Below are positions 37,501 through 46,704 of a stretch of 64,000 nt of DNA, piece by piece. The position numbers were made by a program, and so were the translations under genes. The DNA is from Paracoccaceae bacterium (GTDB lineage Bacteria; Pseudomonadota; Alphaproteobacteria; Rhodobacterales; Rhodobacteraceae): the NCBI GenBank assembly GCA_028284605.1, contig JANQRL010000040.1:1-64000 (forward strand), written 5' to 3'. Within the stretch, counting starts at the first letter, position 1; each line of letters opens with the position of its first letter. The notes below the pieces were generated by a model. That model was given only the letters and a program-made list of their open reading frames with translations, did no database searches and had not been told where the DNA came from.

Positions 37501-38055
37501 CGCGCGGGCCATGGCCGGGCCGATGGCCTCGCCGAGCACGAATTGCCGGCCCATCTCCTTCATTGCCCGGGCGACGGCGGCGCGGATCACCGGCTCTCCG
37601 AGGCGTTTGACCGCGCCGCGCAGGGCGGAAAGTGGCGTGGCGCGGTCGTCGTCCAGCACCCGGCCGGTGAGCAGGAGCGCCCAGGTCGAGGCGTTGACCA
37701 GGACCGAGGAGGACTGACCGAGATGCCGGCCCCAATCGCCGGGGGCGATCTTGTCCTCGATCAGGGCGTCGATGGTTTCGGCGTCCGGCACCCGGAGCAG
37801 GGCCTCGGCGAGACACATCAGCGCGATGCCTTCGTCGGTCGAGAGCCCGTATTCGGCGAGGAACACCTCCATCAGACCGGGCGCGGAACTGGTGCGGATC
37901 GACCGCACCAGACCCGCGCCCCGCGCCGCGATGACCGACCGGTCGGCGGCAGAGAGGCCGGCTTCGGCGCGCAGCCGCGCGACGGTCCCGGCCTCCTCGG
38001 CGTAGGTGGCCGCATCGATGGCGGCGCGCAGATCGGTGCAGTCGTTACGGGGCAT
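34594..38055 (-). CDS. putA: Bifunctional proline dehydrogenase / P5C dehydrogenase
   Basis: A 1153-residue enzyme oxidising proline to glutamate. The proline dehydrogenase barrel spans about residues 100-440, with the KGAYWDAEIKRAQVLGL and RIYAPVGAHEDLLAYLVRRL segments. The aldehyde dehydrogenase domain follows, with ETGGLNAM and the catalytic Cys in GQRCSALR. A further C-terminal domain makes it a long-type PutA. No ribbon-helix-helix DNA-binding domain is at the N-terminus, consistent with a separate regulator. The ATG at 38055 gives MPRNDCTDLRAAID; the reading to 38109 adds an unlikely leader. Confidence 0.96.
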   Translation of the reverse strand: MPRNDCTDLRAAIDAATYAEEAGTVARLRAEAGLSAADRSVIAARGAGLVRSIRTSSAPGLMEVFLAEYGLSTDEGIALMCLAEALLRVPDAETIDALIEDKIAPGDWGRHLGQSSSVLVNASTWALLLTGRVLDDDRATPLSALRGAVKRLGEPVIRAAVARAMKEMGRQFVLGEAIGPAMARAAQMEAKGYTYSYDMLGEAARTAADAEGYFEAYGRAIDAISKAATGTTVAANPGISVKLSALHPRYEEGQSARVMAELTPRLAALARRASTAGIGLNVDAEEADRLSLSLDVIEAVLADPELAGWDGFGVVVQAYGQRAGPVIDWLADLAERRDRRLMVRLVKGAYWDAEIKRAQVLGLDGFPVFTAKSATDISYIANAKKLLGLTDRLYPQFATHNAHTVAAILHMAEGLPRDAFEFQRLHGMGETLHDLVLAEAGTRCRIYAPVGAHEDLLAYLVRRLLENGANSSFVNQIVDDEVPPEVVAADPFEAPPTRALTRGPDLFRPGRTNSAGRDLTHRPTRAALDEGRGAFKAATWQAVPLLAGGGEPGAGAGTAARDIRNPADPGDVVGQVREATETDCAAAFDGAEPWAAPVADRATILRAAADAYEAHAPELYALLAREAGKTPLDCEGEVREAVDFLRYYAAEAERASEAPPRGFWTCISPWNFPLAIFTGQIAAALAAGNAVLAKPAEQTPLIAARAVTLLHGAGVPRSALQLLPGDGRVGAALTSDPRLGGTAFTGSTETARLIRATMARTCAPGTPLIAETGGLNAMILDSTALPEHGVRDILASAFQSAGQRCSALRCLYVQADVAEKVLTMLKGAMDELSVGDPWAYATDVGPVIDAEAKAGIDAHIARAKAEGRLLHRIVAPEDGTFVAPSLIKVGGIADLEREVFGPVLHVATFEAHEIGAVIESINATGYGLTFGLHTRIDDRVQEIVDRVDAGNVYVNRNQIGAVVGSQPFGGEGLSGTGPKAGGPHYLARFRAAEPADAAAIEWETPEDETALAQRLAAATSPEPSPAPTDLPGPTGESNRLSMSPRGPVLCLGPGPEAAASQVRAVSARGGIAVEARGAVAPEALSRLAPLAAVIWWGDEARAYETALAARTGPLVPLITAMPDTAHVLHERHVCIDTTAAGGNAQLLAEVGGP

Positions 38056-38176
38056 GGGGCGGTCTCCGGGATGCCGGCTCCTCTGGCCGGATGGCCCATC
38101 ATAACCCATCTCACCGCCCCTTTCGGCCTGTTCTTCTGCACGCTACAGTCCAGATGACCGGAATTGGAGGGTAAGA

Positions 38177-38647
38177 ATGGCTGATCGTCCCGCAGCGCTC
38201 GACGCCTTCGACCGCCGCATCGTCGACGTGCTGGCGGTGGACGGGCGGATCAGTGTCACCGATCTCGCGCGCCGCATCGGGCTCACCAAATCGCCGACCC
38301 AGGCCCGGCTCCGGCGGCTGGAGGAGGCCGGGGTGATCCGGGGCTACCGGGCGCTCTTCGACCCGATCCGGCTCGGGCGCGACCATGTGGCCTTTGTCGA
38401 GGTGAAGCTGGCCGATACAAGAGAGGCGGCGCTGACCGCGTTCAACGACGCGGTGGTGCGGGTGCCGGAGGTGGAGGAATGCCACCTGATCGCCGGCGCC
38501 TTCGACTATCTGTTGAAGGTGCGCACCGCCTCGATGACCGGCTATCGGATGCTCCTTGCGGAGCGCATTTCGACGCTCCCGAATGTCGCCCAGACCTCGA
38601 CCTATGTTGCGATGCAGGCGGTGAAGGAAGACGGGCTCGCCCCTTGA
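38177..38647 (+). CDS. putR: Lrp/AsnC regulator of proline catabolism
   Basis: A 156-residue Lrp-type regulator. The helix-turn-helix spans DRRIVDVLAVDGRISVTDLARRIGLTKSPTQARLRRLE, and the RAM domain follows with LKVRTASMTGYRMLLAERIS. It is divergent from putA across 121 bp, the standard position of PutR, which activates putA in response to proline in alphaproteobacteria. Binding sites in the gap were not resolved by eye. Confidence 0.92.
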   Translation: MADRPAALDAFDRRIVDVLAVDGRISVTDLARRIGLTKSPTQARLRRLEEAGVIRGYRALFDPIRLGRDHVAFVEVKLADTREAALTAFNDAVVRVPEVEECHLIAGAFDYLLKVRTASMTGYRMLLAERISTLPNVAQTSTYVAMQAVKEDGLAP

Positions 38648-38677
38648 CCGGGCGTTGTCGGACGGCATCCTTGAGAC

Positions 38678-39217
38678 ATGCGCCTGACGATTGCCCTTTG
38701 CCTGACCGCGACGATGGCCGCTGCCGAGACCTGCCCCCCGGCGCCGGATCACAACTCAGAAATCAACGACATCCTCGCCGCGCTTCAGGATGCGCCGACA
38801 GAACTGGCCGCGCGCCCGCTCTCGGCGGCACTTTGGCGCTATTGGACCGATGCCCCCGACGAGGCGTCGCAGGCGCTGCTAGACAAGGGGATGGAGCGGC
38901 GCAGTTTCGGCGATTTTCTGGCGGCCCGTTCGTCCTTCGACCGGCTGGTGCGCTATTGCCCGGATTATGCCGAGGGCTACAATCAGCGGGCGCTCCTGAG
39001 CTTCCTGCTGCGGGATTTCGAGGCGGCGCTCATTGATCTGGACGCCGCGCTGGCGATCAACCCGCGCCATATCGGGGCGCTCTCCGGCAAGGCGCTGACG
39101 CTGATCGGCCTCGGGCGCGACGAAGAGGGGCAAGCGGCGTTGCGTGCGGCGCTGGACCTGAACCCGTGGCTTGCGGAGCGCGTGCTCTTGCACGAGGCGC
39201 CGGGTGAGGACCTCTGA
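38678..39217 (+). CDS. Exported TPR protein
   Basis: A 179-residue protein with a signal peptide (MRLTIALCLTATMAAAETC) and two clear tetratricopeptide repeats. The first, about residues 77-110, has FLAARSSFDRLVRYCPDYAEGYNQRA; the second, about 111-144, has FEAALIDLDAALAINPRHIGALSGKA. A partial third follows (RDEEGQAALRAALDLNP). It is likely periplasmic and a protein-protein adaptor. It sits between putR and a META lipoprotein, all plus strand. Confidence 0.85.
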   Translation: MRLTIALCLTATMAAAETCPPAPDHNSEINDILAALQDAPTELAARPLSAALWRYWTDAPDEASQALLDKGMERRSFGDFLAARSSFDRLVRYCPDYAEGYNQRALLSFLLRDFEAALIDLDAALAINPRHIGALSGKALTLIGLGRDEEGQAALRAALDLNPWLAERVLLHEAPGEDL

Positions 39218-39299
39218 CGCCACGTCACCGCTCTCCGGCTCCAAGGTTTCCGGTCGCGCCGGCGTCAGACCTCGGAACCCCACTGCAACGGAGCCTCCA

Positions 39300-39698
39300 A
39301 TGTGTAGCAGAATCCTCTCACTTTTCACCGCCCTCGCCCTCGGCGCCTGCACGACTTTCGCCGGAGGAGGGCTGGAAGGCGTGACCTGGCGGATCGAGGA
39401 GATTGCCGGGCGGGGGATCGTCGACGCCTCGCAGGCGGAGATCCTCTTCGGCGGGGAGGGCGGGGTGGGCGGTACCGGTGGCTGCAACCGGTTCTTCGCG
39501 GGCTACACGCTTGAGGGTGCGCGCCTCACCATCGAGACCGAAATCGGCATGACGCTGATGGCCTGCCCGGAGCCGCTCATGGCCCAGGACCGCGCCTTGG
39601 CGGAGGCGCTGGCCTCGGTTGACGGCTACCTTATCGACGAGACCGGGACGCTCCGGATTCTGGCCCAGGGCGAGACGGTGGTGCGCGCCCGGCGCTGA
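39300..39698 (+). CDS. META domain lipoprotein
   Basis: A 132-residue protein with a lipoprotein signal ending in a lipobox (ALGAC, Cys at about residue 17). The META/HslJ-type domain follows, with LEGVTWRIEEI, FGGEGGVGGTGGCNRFFAGYTLEG and MTLMACPEPLMAQDRALAEAL. META proteins are envelope proteins linked to stress or drug resistance. The start at 39300 is chosen for the signal peptide; an upstream frame to 39171 is a shadow. Confidence 0.88.
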   Translation: MCSRILSLFTALALGACTTFAGGGLEGVTWRIEEIAGRGIVDASQAEILFGGEGGVGGTGGCNRFFAGYTLEGARLTIETEIGMTLMACPEPLMAQDRALAEALASVDGYLIDETGTLRILAQGETVVRARR

Positions 39699-39862
39699 GC
39701 GGCGGCAGGCGCTACGCGTCCGCGCGCGCACGTCCCCCGTGACGACTTGGGAGTGGTCCGGGCGCCGCAACCCCGGCAGACATCTCGGCGAAGCGCATTG
39801 TTTTCAACATATTAGGGGATTACAGAAGGATCAGGGCCTGCAATTGGCTCCGGAGGCGCCGT

Positions 39863-39947
39863 GCGGGCGTGGTGGAACGGTAGACACAAGCGACTTAAAA
39901 TCGCTAGGGCATGGCCCGTGCGGGTTCGACTCCCGCCGCCCGCACCA
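39863..39947 (+). tRNA. tRNA-Leu (anticodon TAA)
   Basis: An 85-nt class II tRNA with encoded CCA. The acceptor arms GCGGGCG and CGCCCGC pair fully. The anticodon TAA is at 39896-39898 in a 7-nt loop with a 5-bp stem AGCGA/TCGCT. A long variable arm follows, and the T-arm is GCGGGTTCGACTCCCGC. Confidence 0.97.
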
Positions 39948-40012
39948 GCCTCTCGGCTCCGCATCGACCCGCACCCTGTTTGAGACCGCCCCCCGACGCC
40001 GCCCCGCGCCTG

Positions 40013-41494
40013 CTACTGCCCCGAAACATAGGCCTCGATCGCCGCTTTCGAGCCGGACCTCCAGATCCGCTTCAAGGCCCGGTCAAACGCCTCTACCAGC
40101 CGAGTATCGGCCCCCAGATCGCCATAGATATCGGATTGCGCCAGCCATGCCGCGGGGGTCTGCCGGGCGCTCCGCGCCGCCGCCTGCAACGCCGGCCATT
40201 TCGGATCGTTCGCCTCGATCCTGCTGCCGTCCTCGCGCTCGCCGAAACACATCCGTGCCCAGAGCGCCTCAACCAGCGCGAGCCCGTGGAAGCTCGCACC
40301 GGAGGCCAGCGCGTCGCGCAAGGTCGGGAGCAGAAAGCCGGCATGGCGCGCCGATCCGTCGAAGGCGACGCGACGGACCGTGTCGATGATCCGCGGATTG
40401 GCGAAGCGCCGCGACACGACCTCGAGATAGTCCGGTGCTGCCATATCCGGCAACGCCCGGACATGGGGCACGATTTCGTCGTGCTGGACCTTCGCAAACA
40501 TCGCCCCAACCAGCGGATGCGCCATGCAGTCGGATATCGTGTCGAGCGACAGAAGCTCGCCGGCATTGGCCAGCACCTGATGACCGGCATTCAGTATCCT
40601 GAGCTTCATCGCTTCGTAGTCATGCACCCGGTCCGAAAACACCGCGCCTGCCGCGTCCCAGTCCGGGCGCCCGGTGCAGAAGGCATCCTCGATGACCCAT
40701 TGCCGAAAGCGCTCATGGGTGACTGGCGCCCGGTCGTCGATCCCGAACCCGCGCGCGATGCCGAGTTCCTCCGGTCCGGTGGCGGGGACGATGCAATCGA
40801 CCATCGAGTTCGGGAAACTGCACGTGCCGGCGATCCAGTCTGCGAGATCGGGGTCCGACATCGCGGCGAGCGACACCAGTGTCCGGCGCAGGATCGCGCC
40901 GTTGCCCTGGAGGTTGTCGCAGCTCAACCCGGTGAACGGGCCATGCCCATGATGCCGCCGCCGGCGCAGGGCCTCGACCATGGCGCCGAACGCGGTGCGC
41001 GGACGGCCGGGATTGGCGGCATCGTGGCGGATGTCGGGATGATCCGCATCGAAGCCGCCACTCGCGGCTTCCTGGAAGTAACCGCCTTCGGTGACGGTCA
41101 GCGTGACGATCCGCGTCGACGGCGCGGTCAGATACGCGATCAGGCTGCGATTGTCGTCCTCCACGGCGGCGAAGCCGGTCATCGACCCGACCACCTCGGC
41201 GGAGGTGCCCCTGGGGTCGAGTTCGATGAGCGTGGTCAGGCAGTCCTGCGCGAGGAGCTTCTCGCGTTGGGCGGCATCGTTGAGCCGGACGCCCGCCCCG
41301 ATAATCGCCCAGTCGTGACATAGCCCCGCATCGAACAGGCGATGCAGATACCAGGCCTGATGCGCGCGGTGGAAGTTGCCGACCCCGATATGGACGATCC
41401 CCGGCGACAGTGCCGACCGGTCGTAGCGCGGGCGGCGGACATGGCTCGGCAGTCGGGAGAGGGTGGCGTCGGACAGCGCGATCAGCTCATCCAT
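40013..41494 (-). CDS. mtlK: Mannitol 2-dehydrogenase (long-chain polyol dehydrogenase)
   Basis: A 493-residue NAD-dependent long-chain polyol dehydrogenase converting mannitol (and probably arabitol) to the ketose. Family landmarks are HIGVGNFHRAHQAWYL, VTLTVTEGGYF, GLSCDNLQGNG, FPNSMVDCIVPAT and the catalytic Lys region MKLRILNAGHQVLAN. The start at 41494 begins [12 protein letters not shown] and overlaps the SDR gene's end by 13 bp. It is the last gene of the polyol operon. The kinases that follow in Rhodobacter sphaeroides are absent here. Confidence 0.93.
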   Translation of the reverse strand: MDELIALSDATLSRLPSHVRRPRYDRSALSPGIVHIGVGNFHRAHQAWYLHRLFDAGLCHDWAIIGAGVRLNDAAQREKLLAQDCLTTLIELDPRGTSAEVVGSMTGFAAVEDDNRSLIAYLTAPSTRIVTLTVTEGGYFQEAASGGFDADHPDIRHDAANPGRPRTAFGAMVEALRRRRHHGHGPFTGLSCDNLQGNGAILRRTLVSLAAMSDPDLADWIAGTCSFPNSMVDCIVPATGPEELGIARGFGIDDRAPVTHERFRQWVIEDAFCTGRPDWDAAGAVFSDRVHDYEAMKLRILNAGHQVLANAGELLSLDTISDCMAHPLVGAMFAKVQHDEIVPHVRALPDMAAPDYLEVVSRRFANPRIIDTVRRVAFDGSARHAGFLLPTLRDALASGASFHGLALVEALWARMCFGEREDGSRIEANDPKWPALQAAARSARQTPAAWLAQSDIYGDLGADTRLVEAFDRALKRIWRSGSKAAIEAYVSGQ

Positions 41495-42251
41495 TGCCCG
41501 CCATCCACGTTGTAGGTCTGGGCCACGATGTAGCGGGCCTCGTCGCTGGCGAGGAAGACGGCCATGCCGGTCAGGTCTTCCGCCGTGCCCATCCGTCCGA
41601 AGGGGACGGCCTCGCCCACCTCGCGCTTCTTCTGACCCGGGGCCTTGCCCTCGTACTGGGCGAAGAACGCATCGACGCCGTCCCAGTGCTCGCCATCGAC
41701 AACGCCCGGTGCGATGGCGTTCACGTTGATTCCGTGGGCGATGAGGTTCAGTCCCGCCGACTGGGTCAGGCTGATCACCGCCGCCTTGCTGGCGCAATAG
41801 ACCGCGACCAGCGGCTCGCCGCGCCGCCCGGCCTGGCTGGCCATGTTGATGATCCGGCCCTGAATGCCGCGCGCGATCATGTGCCGGGCCACTGCCTGCA
41901 TGGCGAAGAGCGTGCCCGCGACGTTGATGTCGAAGACGCGGGCGTAGTCGGCGTGCTCGATCTCCACCAGCGGGGCGGCGGTGAAGATCGCGGCGTTGTT
42001 GATCAGGATGTCGATCTGGCCGAGGGCGGCGACCGTTTCGGCCACCGCGCCGTCGATGCTGGCGGGGTCGGCGACATCCATGGTCACGGCAACGACGGCC
42101 CCGCCGATCCCGGCCGCCGCCGCGCGGGCCCCCTCCGCATCGATATCGGCGATGGCCACGCGTGCGCCCTCGCGCGCATAGGTCTCTGCGAAGGCCAGGC
42201 CGATCCCGCGCGCGGCGCCGGTGATCAGCGCCGTCTTGCCCTCAAGCCGCC

Positions 42252-42255
<4 letters not shown>
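41482..42255 (-). CDS. smoS: Sorbitol dehydrogenase-like SDR
   Basis: A 257-residue short-chain dehydrogenase with TGAARGIG (NAD site), LINNAAIF, catalytic Ser in MASQAGRRG and Tyr/Lys in YCASKAAV. The [38 protein letters not shown] end is typical of SmoS, which oxidises sorbitol to fructose (and galactitol to tagatose). The ATG overlaps the ATPase gene's stop (ATGA), showing translational coupling within the polyol operon. Confidence 0.92.
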
Positions 42256-43256
<1,001 letters not shown>

Positions 43257-43268
43257 GTCTCGGTTCCT

Positions 43269-44099
43269 TTACTTGACCGCGCCGAAGGTGAGGCCGCGCA
43301 CGAGCTGCTTCTGGCTGAACCAGCCGAGGATCAGGATCGGGGCGATAGCCATCGTCGAGGCGGCGGAGAGCTTGGCGTAGAACAGGCCCTCGGGGCTGGA
43401 ATAGCTGGCGATGAAGGCGGTGAGGGGGGCGGCGCCGGCGGCGGTGAGGTTCAGCGTCCAGAACGCCTCGTTCCAGGCGAGGATGAAGTTCAGCAGGATC
43501 GTCGAGGCGATGCCCGGCACCGCCATGGGCGTCAGCACGTAGAGGATCTCCTCGCGCAGGCTGGCGCCGTCCATCCGCGCGGCTTCGAGGATCTCGCCCG
43601 GGATCTCGCGGAAATAGGTGTAGAGCATCCAGACGATGATCGGCAGGTTGATCAGCATCAGCACGATGACGAGGCCGATGCGGGTGTCGAGCAGGCCGAG
43701 CTGGATGAAGATCAGGTAGATCGGATAGAGCACGCCCACGGCGGGCAGCATCTTGGTCGACAGCATCCAGAGCAGGATGTCCTTGGTGCCCCGCGACGGC
43801 ACGAAGGCCATCGACCAGGCGGCGGGCACCGCGATGAGGATGCCCAGAAGCGTGGAGCCCCCGGCGATGATCACCGAGTTCCACAAGAACCGCATGTAGT
43901 CGGAGCGCTCCTGCACGACGGCGTAGTTCTCCAGCGTCCAGTCGAAGAACAGGAAGACCGGCGGGTCGGCGATGGCGGTGGCCTCGGTCTTGAAGCTCGT
44001 CAGGATCGTCCAGAGGATCGGGAAGAAGATCGTGAGGCCGATCGCCCAGGCGAGCGCGGTGTTGATCGCCTTGCGGCGGGTGGTGACGGTGCGGGCCAT
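43269..44099 (-). CDS. smoG: Polyol ABC transporter permease (second)
   Basis: A 276-residue MalG-class permease with six transmembrane segments and the conserved cytoplasmic EAA loop (EAARMDGASLREEILYVLTPMA). It pairs with the permease encoded upstream at 44309-45175. An unusual 209-bp gap containing a 26-bp inverted repeat separates the two genes, while most other junctions in the operon overlap or nearly so. Confidence 0.93.
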   Translation of the reverse strand: MARTVTTRRKAINTALAWAIGLTIFFPILWTILTSFKTEATAIADPPVFLFFDWTLENYAVVQERSDYMRFLWNSVIIAGGSTLLGILIAVPAAWSMAFVPSRGTKDILLWMLSTKMLPAVGVLYPIYLIFIQLGLLDTRIGLVIVLMLINLPIIVWMLYTYFREIPGEILEAARMDGASLREEILYVLTPMAVPGIASTILLNFILAWNEAFWTLNLTAAGAAPLTAFIASYSSPEGLFYAKLSAASTMAIAPILILGWFSQKQLVRGLTFGAVK

Positions 44100-44151
44100 G
44101 TCAGTTACCTCCCGGCAGGTTGGCGCGAGACGTCGCTCGCCCCTCGGAACC

Positions 44152-44293
44152 GGCGCGGATGCGCCAAGCCCGACCTCCCCCCCGGGAGGGCTTTTGTTGG
44201 GTCATCGTCGCGCGCGCGGCATCCGGGCTTTGGAGAACAAGCGTGTCGCCTGTGTCACGGCCCACCCGAGGTCGGGCTTGGCGCATCCGCGCC
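44152..44293. repeat. 26-bp perfect inverted repeat with 90-bp core
   Basis: The arms at 44152-44177 and 44268-44293 are perfect reverse complements over 26 bp. Each arm contains its own small hairpin (GGCGC-GGAT-GCGCC), and the 90-bp core is GC-rich with CCCGGG at its left. The element lies between the two permease genes. It could be a small non-autonomous mobile element (MITE-like), or a transcribed stem that adjusts permease expression. I saw no second copy in this window. Confidence 0.85.
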
Positions 44294-44308
44294 TTCTGAA
44301 AGAACGGA

Positions 44309-45175
44309 TCAGGCATCGAGGTTCTTCCCCACGATCCGCATCAGGAAGAGCGCGATGATGTTGGCGAGGATGACGGCGTAGATGCCGCCCGCCGAGCCGA
44401 GGCCGACATTCTGGCTCTCCAGCACGCGCTGGTAGATCAGGTAGGTCAGCGTCCTTGTGCCGAAGGACCCCTGGGTGGTGACGAAGATCTCGGCGAAGAT
44501 CGCCAGAAGGAAGATCGTCTGGATCAGCACAACGATGGTGATCGCGCGCGCCAGATGCGGCAGGATGATGAAGCCGAAGCGCGACAGCGGCGGGGCGCCG
44601 TCCATCTCTGCGGCCTCCAACTGTTCGCCGTCGAGCGACTGGATCGCGGTCAAGAGGATCAGCGTGGCGAAGGGCAGCCATTGCCAGGACACGATTAGAA
44701 TGATCGAGGGCAGGGACGCCTGACTGAGCCACTCTATCGGGGTCGCCCCGAAGACCTCCCAGAGATGCGCGAAGAGCCCGTTGACGGGATCGAGGAACAT
44801 GTTCTTCCAGACCAGTGCCGAGACCGTCGGCATCACGAAGAACGGCGCGATCACCAGGATGCGGACGATCCCCTGACCCCACATCGGCTGGTCGAGCAGA
44901 AGCGCCAGCAGGACCCCCAGAATGACGGTGATCACCAGGACGCCGCCGACGATGACAAGGGTCGCCTGAACGGCGGGCCAGAACGAGGATGAAGTGACGA
45001 AGCGGATGTAGTTCTCGAACCCGACCCAGCCCTGATCGCCGCCACGCAGCGGCAGGTAGCGCTTGAATGAGAAGTAGAGCGTCATGGTAAGCGGGACGAG
45101 CATCCAGCCGAGCAGCAGGATCACGGCGGGGGCCATCATCAGGCGTGCGGCGGATCGGGAATGTTGTGTCGCCAT
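44309..45175 (-). CDS. smoF: Polyol ABC transporter permease (first)
   Basis: A 288-residue MalF-class permease with six transmembrane segments and the EAA loop EAAEMDGAPPLSRFGFIILP. The ATG at 45175 gives MATQHSRSAARLMMAPAVI; an in-frame reading to 45283 adds a non-native leader. It forms a heterodimer with the downstream permease. A 10-bp-stem hairpin at 45253-45275 lies between it and the binding-protein gene. Confidence 0.93.
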   Translation of the reverse strand: MATQHSRSAARLMMAPAVILLLGWMLVPLTMTLYFSFKRYLPLRGGDQGWVGFENYIRFVTSSSFWPAVQATLVIVGGVLVITVILGVLLALLLDQPMWGQGIVRILVIAPFFVMPTVSALVWKNMFLDPVNGLFAHLWEVFGATPIEWLSQASLPSIILIVSWQWLPFATLILLTAIQSLDGEQLEAAEMDGAPPLSRFGFIILPHLARAITIVVLIQTIFLLAIFAEIFVTTQGSFGTRTLTYLIYQRVLESQNVGLGSAGGIYAVILANIIALFLMRIVGKNLDA

Positions 45176-45252
45176 GATGTCTCTCCTCGCGGAAGGGGAC
45201 CCGCGGCCGTTCGACGGTTTCCGGTGAAAGGGTACGGGGTTCGGCGGGTGAA

Positions 45253-45275
45253 GGGCAGCCCGCGACGGGCCGCCC
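45253..45275 (-). promoter_or_regulatory. Hairpin between binding-protein and permease genes
   Basis: Arms GGGCAGCCCG (45253-45262) and CGGGCCGCCC (45266-45275) form a 10-bp stem with a 3-nt loop, with one G-U pair in the minus-strand transcript. No T-run follows. Such stems after a binding-protein gene commonly protect that segment of mRNA and lower permease expression. That role is inferred here. Confidence 0.6.
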
Positions 45276-45296
45276 TCCACCATCTCGGGGAGGAAC

Positions 45297-46607
45297 TCAG
45301 TAGCCGGCGGCTTCCATCTCGTCGGCGGTCAGGGCCTGCGCCTTCTCAAGCGCCTCCTCGACCGATTGCTGCCCGGCAAGGGCGGCCGAGAACTCCTGCC
45401 CGACCAGCGTCGCGATGCCCGCGAATTCCGGGATCGCCACGAACTGGACGCCGGTATAGGGCACCGGGTCCACCGATGGCGCGGTCGGGTCGGCGGAGTT
45501 GATCGAGCGGAGCGTCATCTCGGCGAAGGACGCCGCCGAGATGTAGTCCGGGTTCTCGTAGAGCGAGGTCCGGGTGCCCGGCGGAACGTTGGCCCAGCCT
45601 TCGTTCTCGGCGACCAGCGCGGTGTATTCCTTGCTGGTGGCCCATTCGATGAAGGTCTTGGCGGCGTCGGGCGCGTCCGACCCGGCGGGGATCGCCAGGG
45701 ACCAGGCCCAGAGCCAGTTGCCGCGCTTGCCGAGACCGTTATCCGGCGCCAGCGCGAAGCCCACCTGGCCGGCGACGGTGGAGTCGGTGGGGTTGGTCAC
45801 GAAGGAGGCCGCGACGGTGGCATCGATCCACATCCCGCACTTGCCCTGCTGGAACAGCGAGAGGTTCTCGTTGAACCCGTTGGTCGACGCGCCGGGAGGC
45901 CCGTAACTGGTCATCAGGTCCATGTAGAAGTTGAGCGTCGCGGCCCAGGGTTCGCTGTCGAATTGCGGCGTCCAGTTCTCATCGAACCATTTGGCGCCGA
46001 AGGAGTTCGACATGGCGGTCAGGAAGGCCATGTTCTCGCCCCAGCCGGCCTTGCCACGCAGGCAGATGCCGTAGATCTCGCCCTCCTTGTCCGTCATCGC
46101 GGCGGCGGCCTCGGCGATGAAGTCCCAGCTCGGCGCCTCGGGCATCTCCAGCCCGGCAGCTTCCATCAGGTCCATCCGGTACATGACCATCGAGCTTTCG
46201 CCGTAGAACGGCGCGGCGTAAAGCTCGCCATCGACGGTCAGGCCGCCGCGGATCGCCGGCAGGATGTCGTCGGCATCCCAGCTGTCGGGCAGGTCGTTCA
46301 GCGAGACAAGCCAGCCGTTATTGCCCCAGATCGGAACCTCGTAGGTGCCGATGGTCATGACGTCGAACTGGCCGCCATTGGTGGCGATATCCTGGGTCAC
46401 GCGCTGACGGAGGACGTTTTCCTCCAGCGTGACCCATTCCAGCGTGATGTCGGGGTTCTGCGCGGTGAAGTCCTCGGTCAGACCCTGCATGCGGATCATG
46501 TCGCCGTTGTTCACCGTCGCGATGGTCACGGTGGTCTCGGCAGAGGCGGCGGTGGCCGCCGCGACGGCAAGCGCGCTCGCCGCACCAAGTGCGGTTCTCA
46601 AATGCAT
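45297..46607 (-). CDS. smoE: Polyol-binding protein of ABC transporter
   Basis: A 436-residue periplasmic solute-binding protein (family 1). A signal peptide (MHLRTALGAASALAVAAATAASA) is followed by a typical TIATVNNGDMIRMQGLTEDF start and a MalE-like fold with LDFIA-type and GKCGMWIDATVAASF segments. The ATG at 46607 is chosen for the signal peptide. It would deliver sorbitol, mannitol or a related polyol to the permeases encoded downstream. The LacI-type operator lies about 73 bp upstream. Confidence 0.92.
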   Translation of the reverse strand: MHLRTALGAASALAVAAATAASAETTVTIATVNNGDMIRMQGLTEDFTAQNPDITLEWVTLEENVLRQRVTQDIATNGGQFDVMTIGTYEVPIWGNNGWLVSLNDLPDSWDADDILPAIRGGLTVDGELYAAPFYGESSMVMYRMDLMEAAGLEMPEAPSWDFIAEAAAAMTDKEGEIYGICLRGKAGWGENMAFLTAMSNSFGAKWFDENWTPQFDSEPWAATLNFYMDLMTSYGPPGASTNGFNENLSLFQQGKCGMWIDATVAASFVTNPTDSTVAGQVGFALAPDNGLGKRGNWLWAWSLAIPAGSDAPDAAKTFIEWATSKEYTALVAENEGWANVPPGTRTSLYENPDYISAASFAEMTLRSINSADPTAPSVDPVPYTGVQFVAIPEFAGIATLVGQEFSAALAGQQSVEEALEKAQALTADEMEAAGY

Positions 46608-46680
46608 CGGTTTCCTCCCATTGGCGTGCAAGTCTTCTGCCATCAGAGGGCCAGATACACGACGCGAGGTCAACCAAAAA

Positions 46681-46694
46681 TTTACGCGCGTAAA
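46681..46694. promoter_or_regulatory. LacI-type operator
   Basis: TTTACGCGCGTAAA is a perfect 14-bp palindrome with the central CG typical of LacI/GalR sites. It lies 73 bp upstream of smoE and 10 bp downstream of the lacI-type gene's stop. It is the obvious site for the adjacent regulator and would let the transport operon be induced separately from the regulator gene. Confidence 0.85.
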
Positions 46695-46704
46695 ATTATG
46701 GAGG

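Noticed and set aside
46661-46700. Extension of the LacI-type palindrome beyond 14 bp.
   Set aside because: The next bases on each side are both A and do not pair, so only the 14-bp core is supported.
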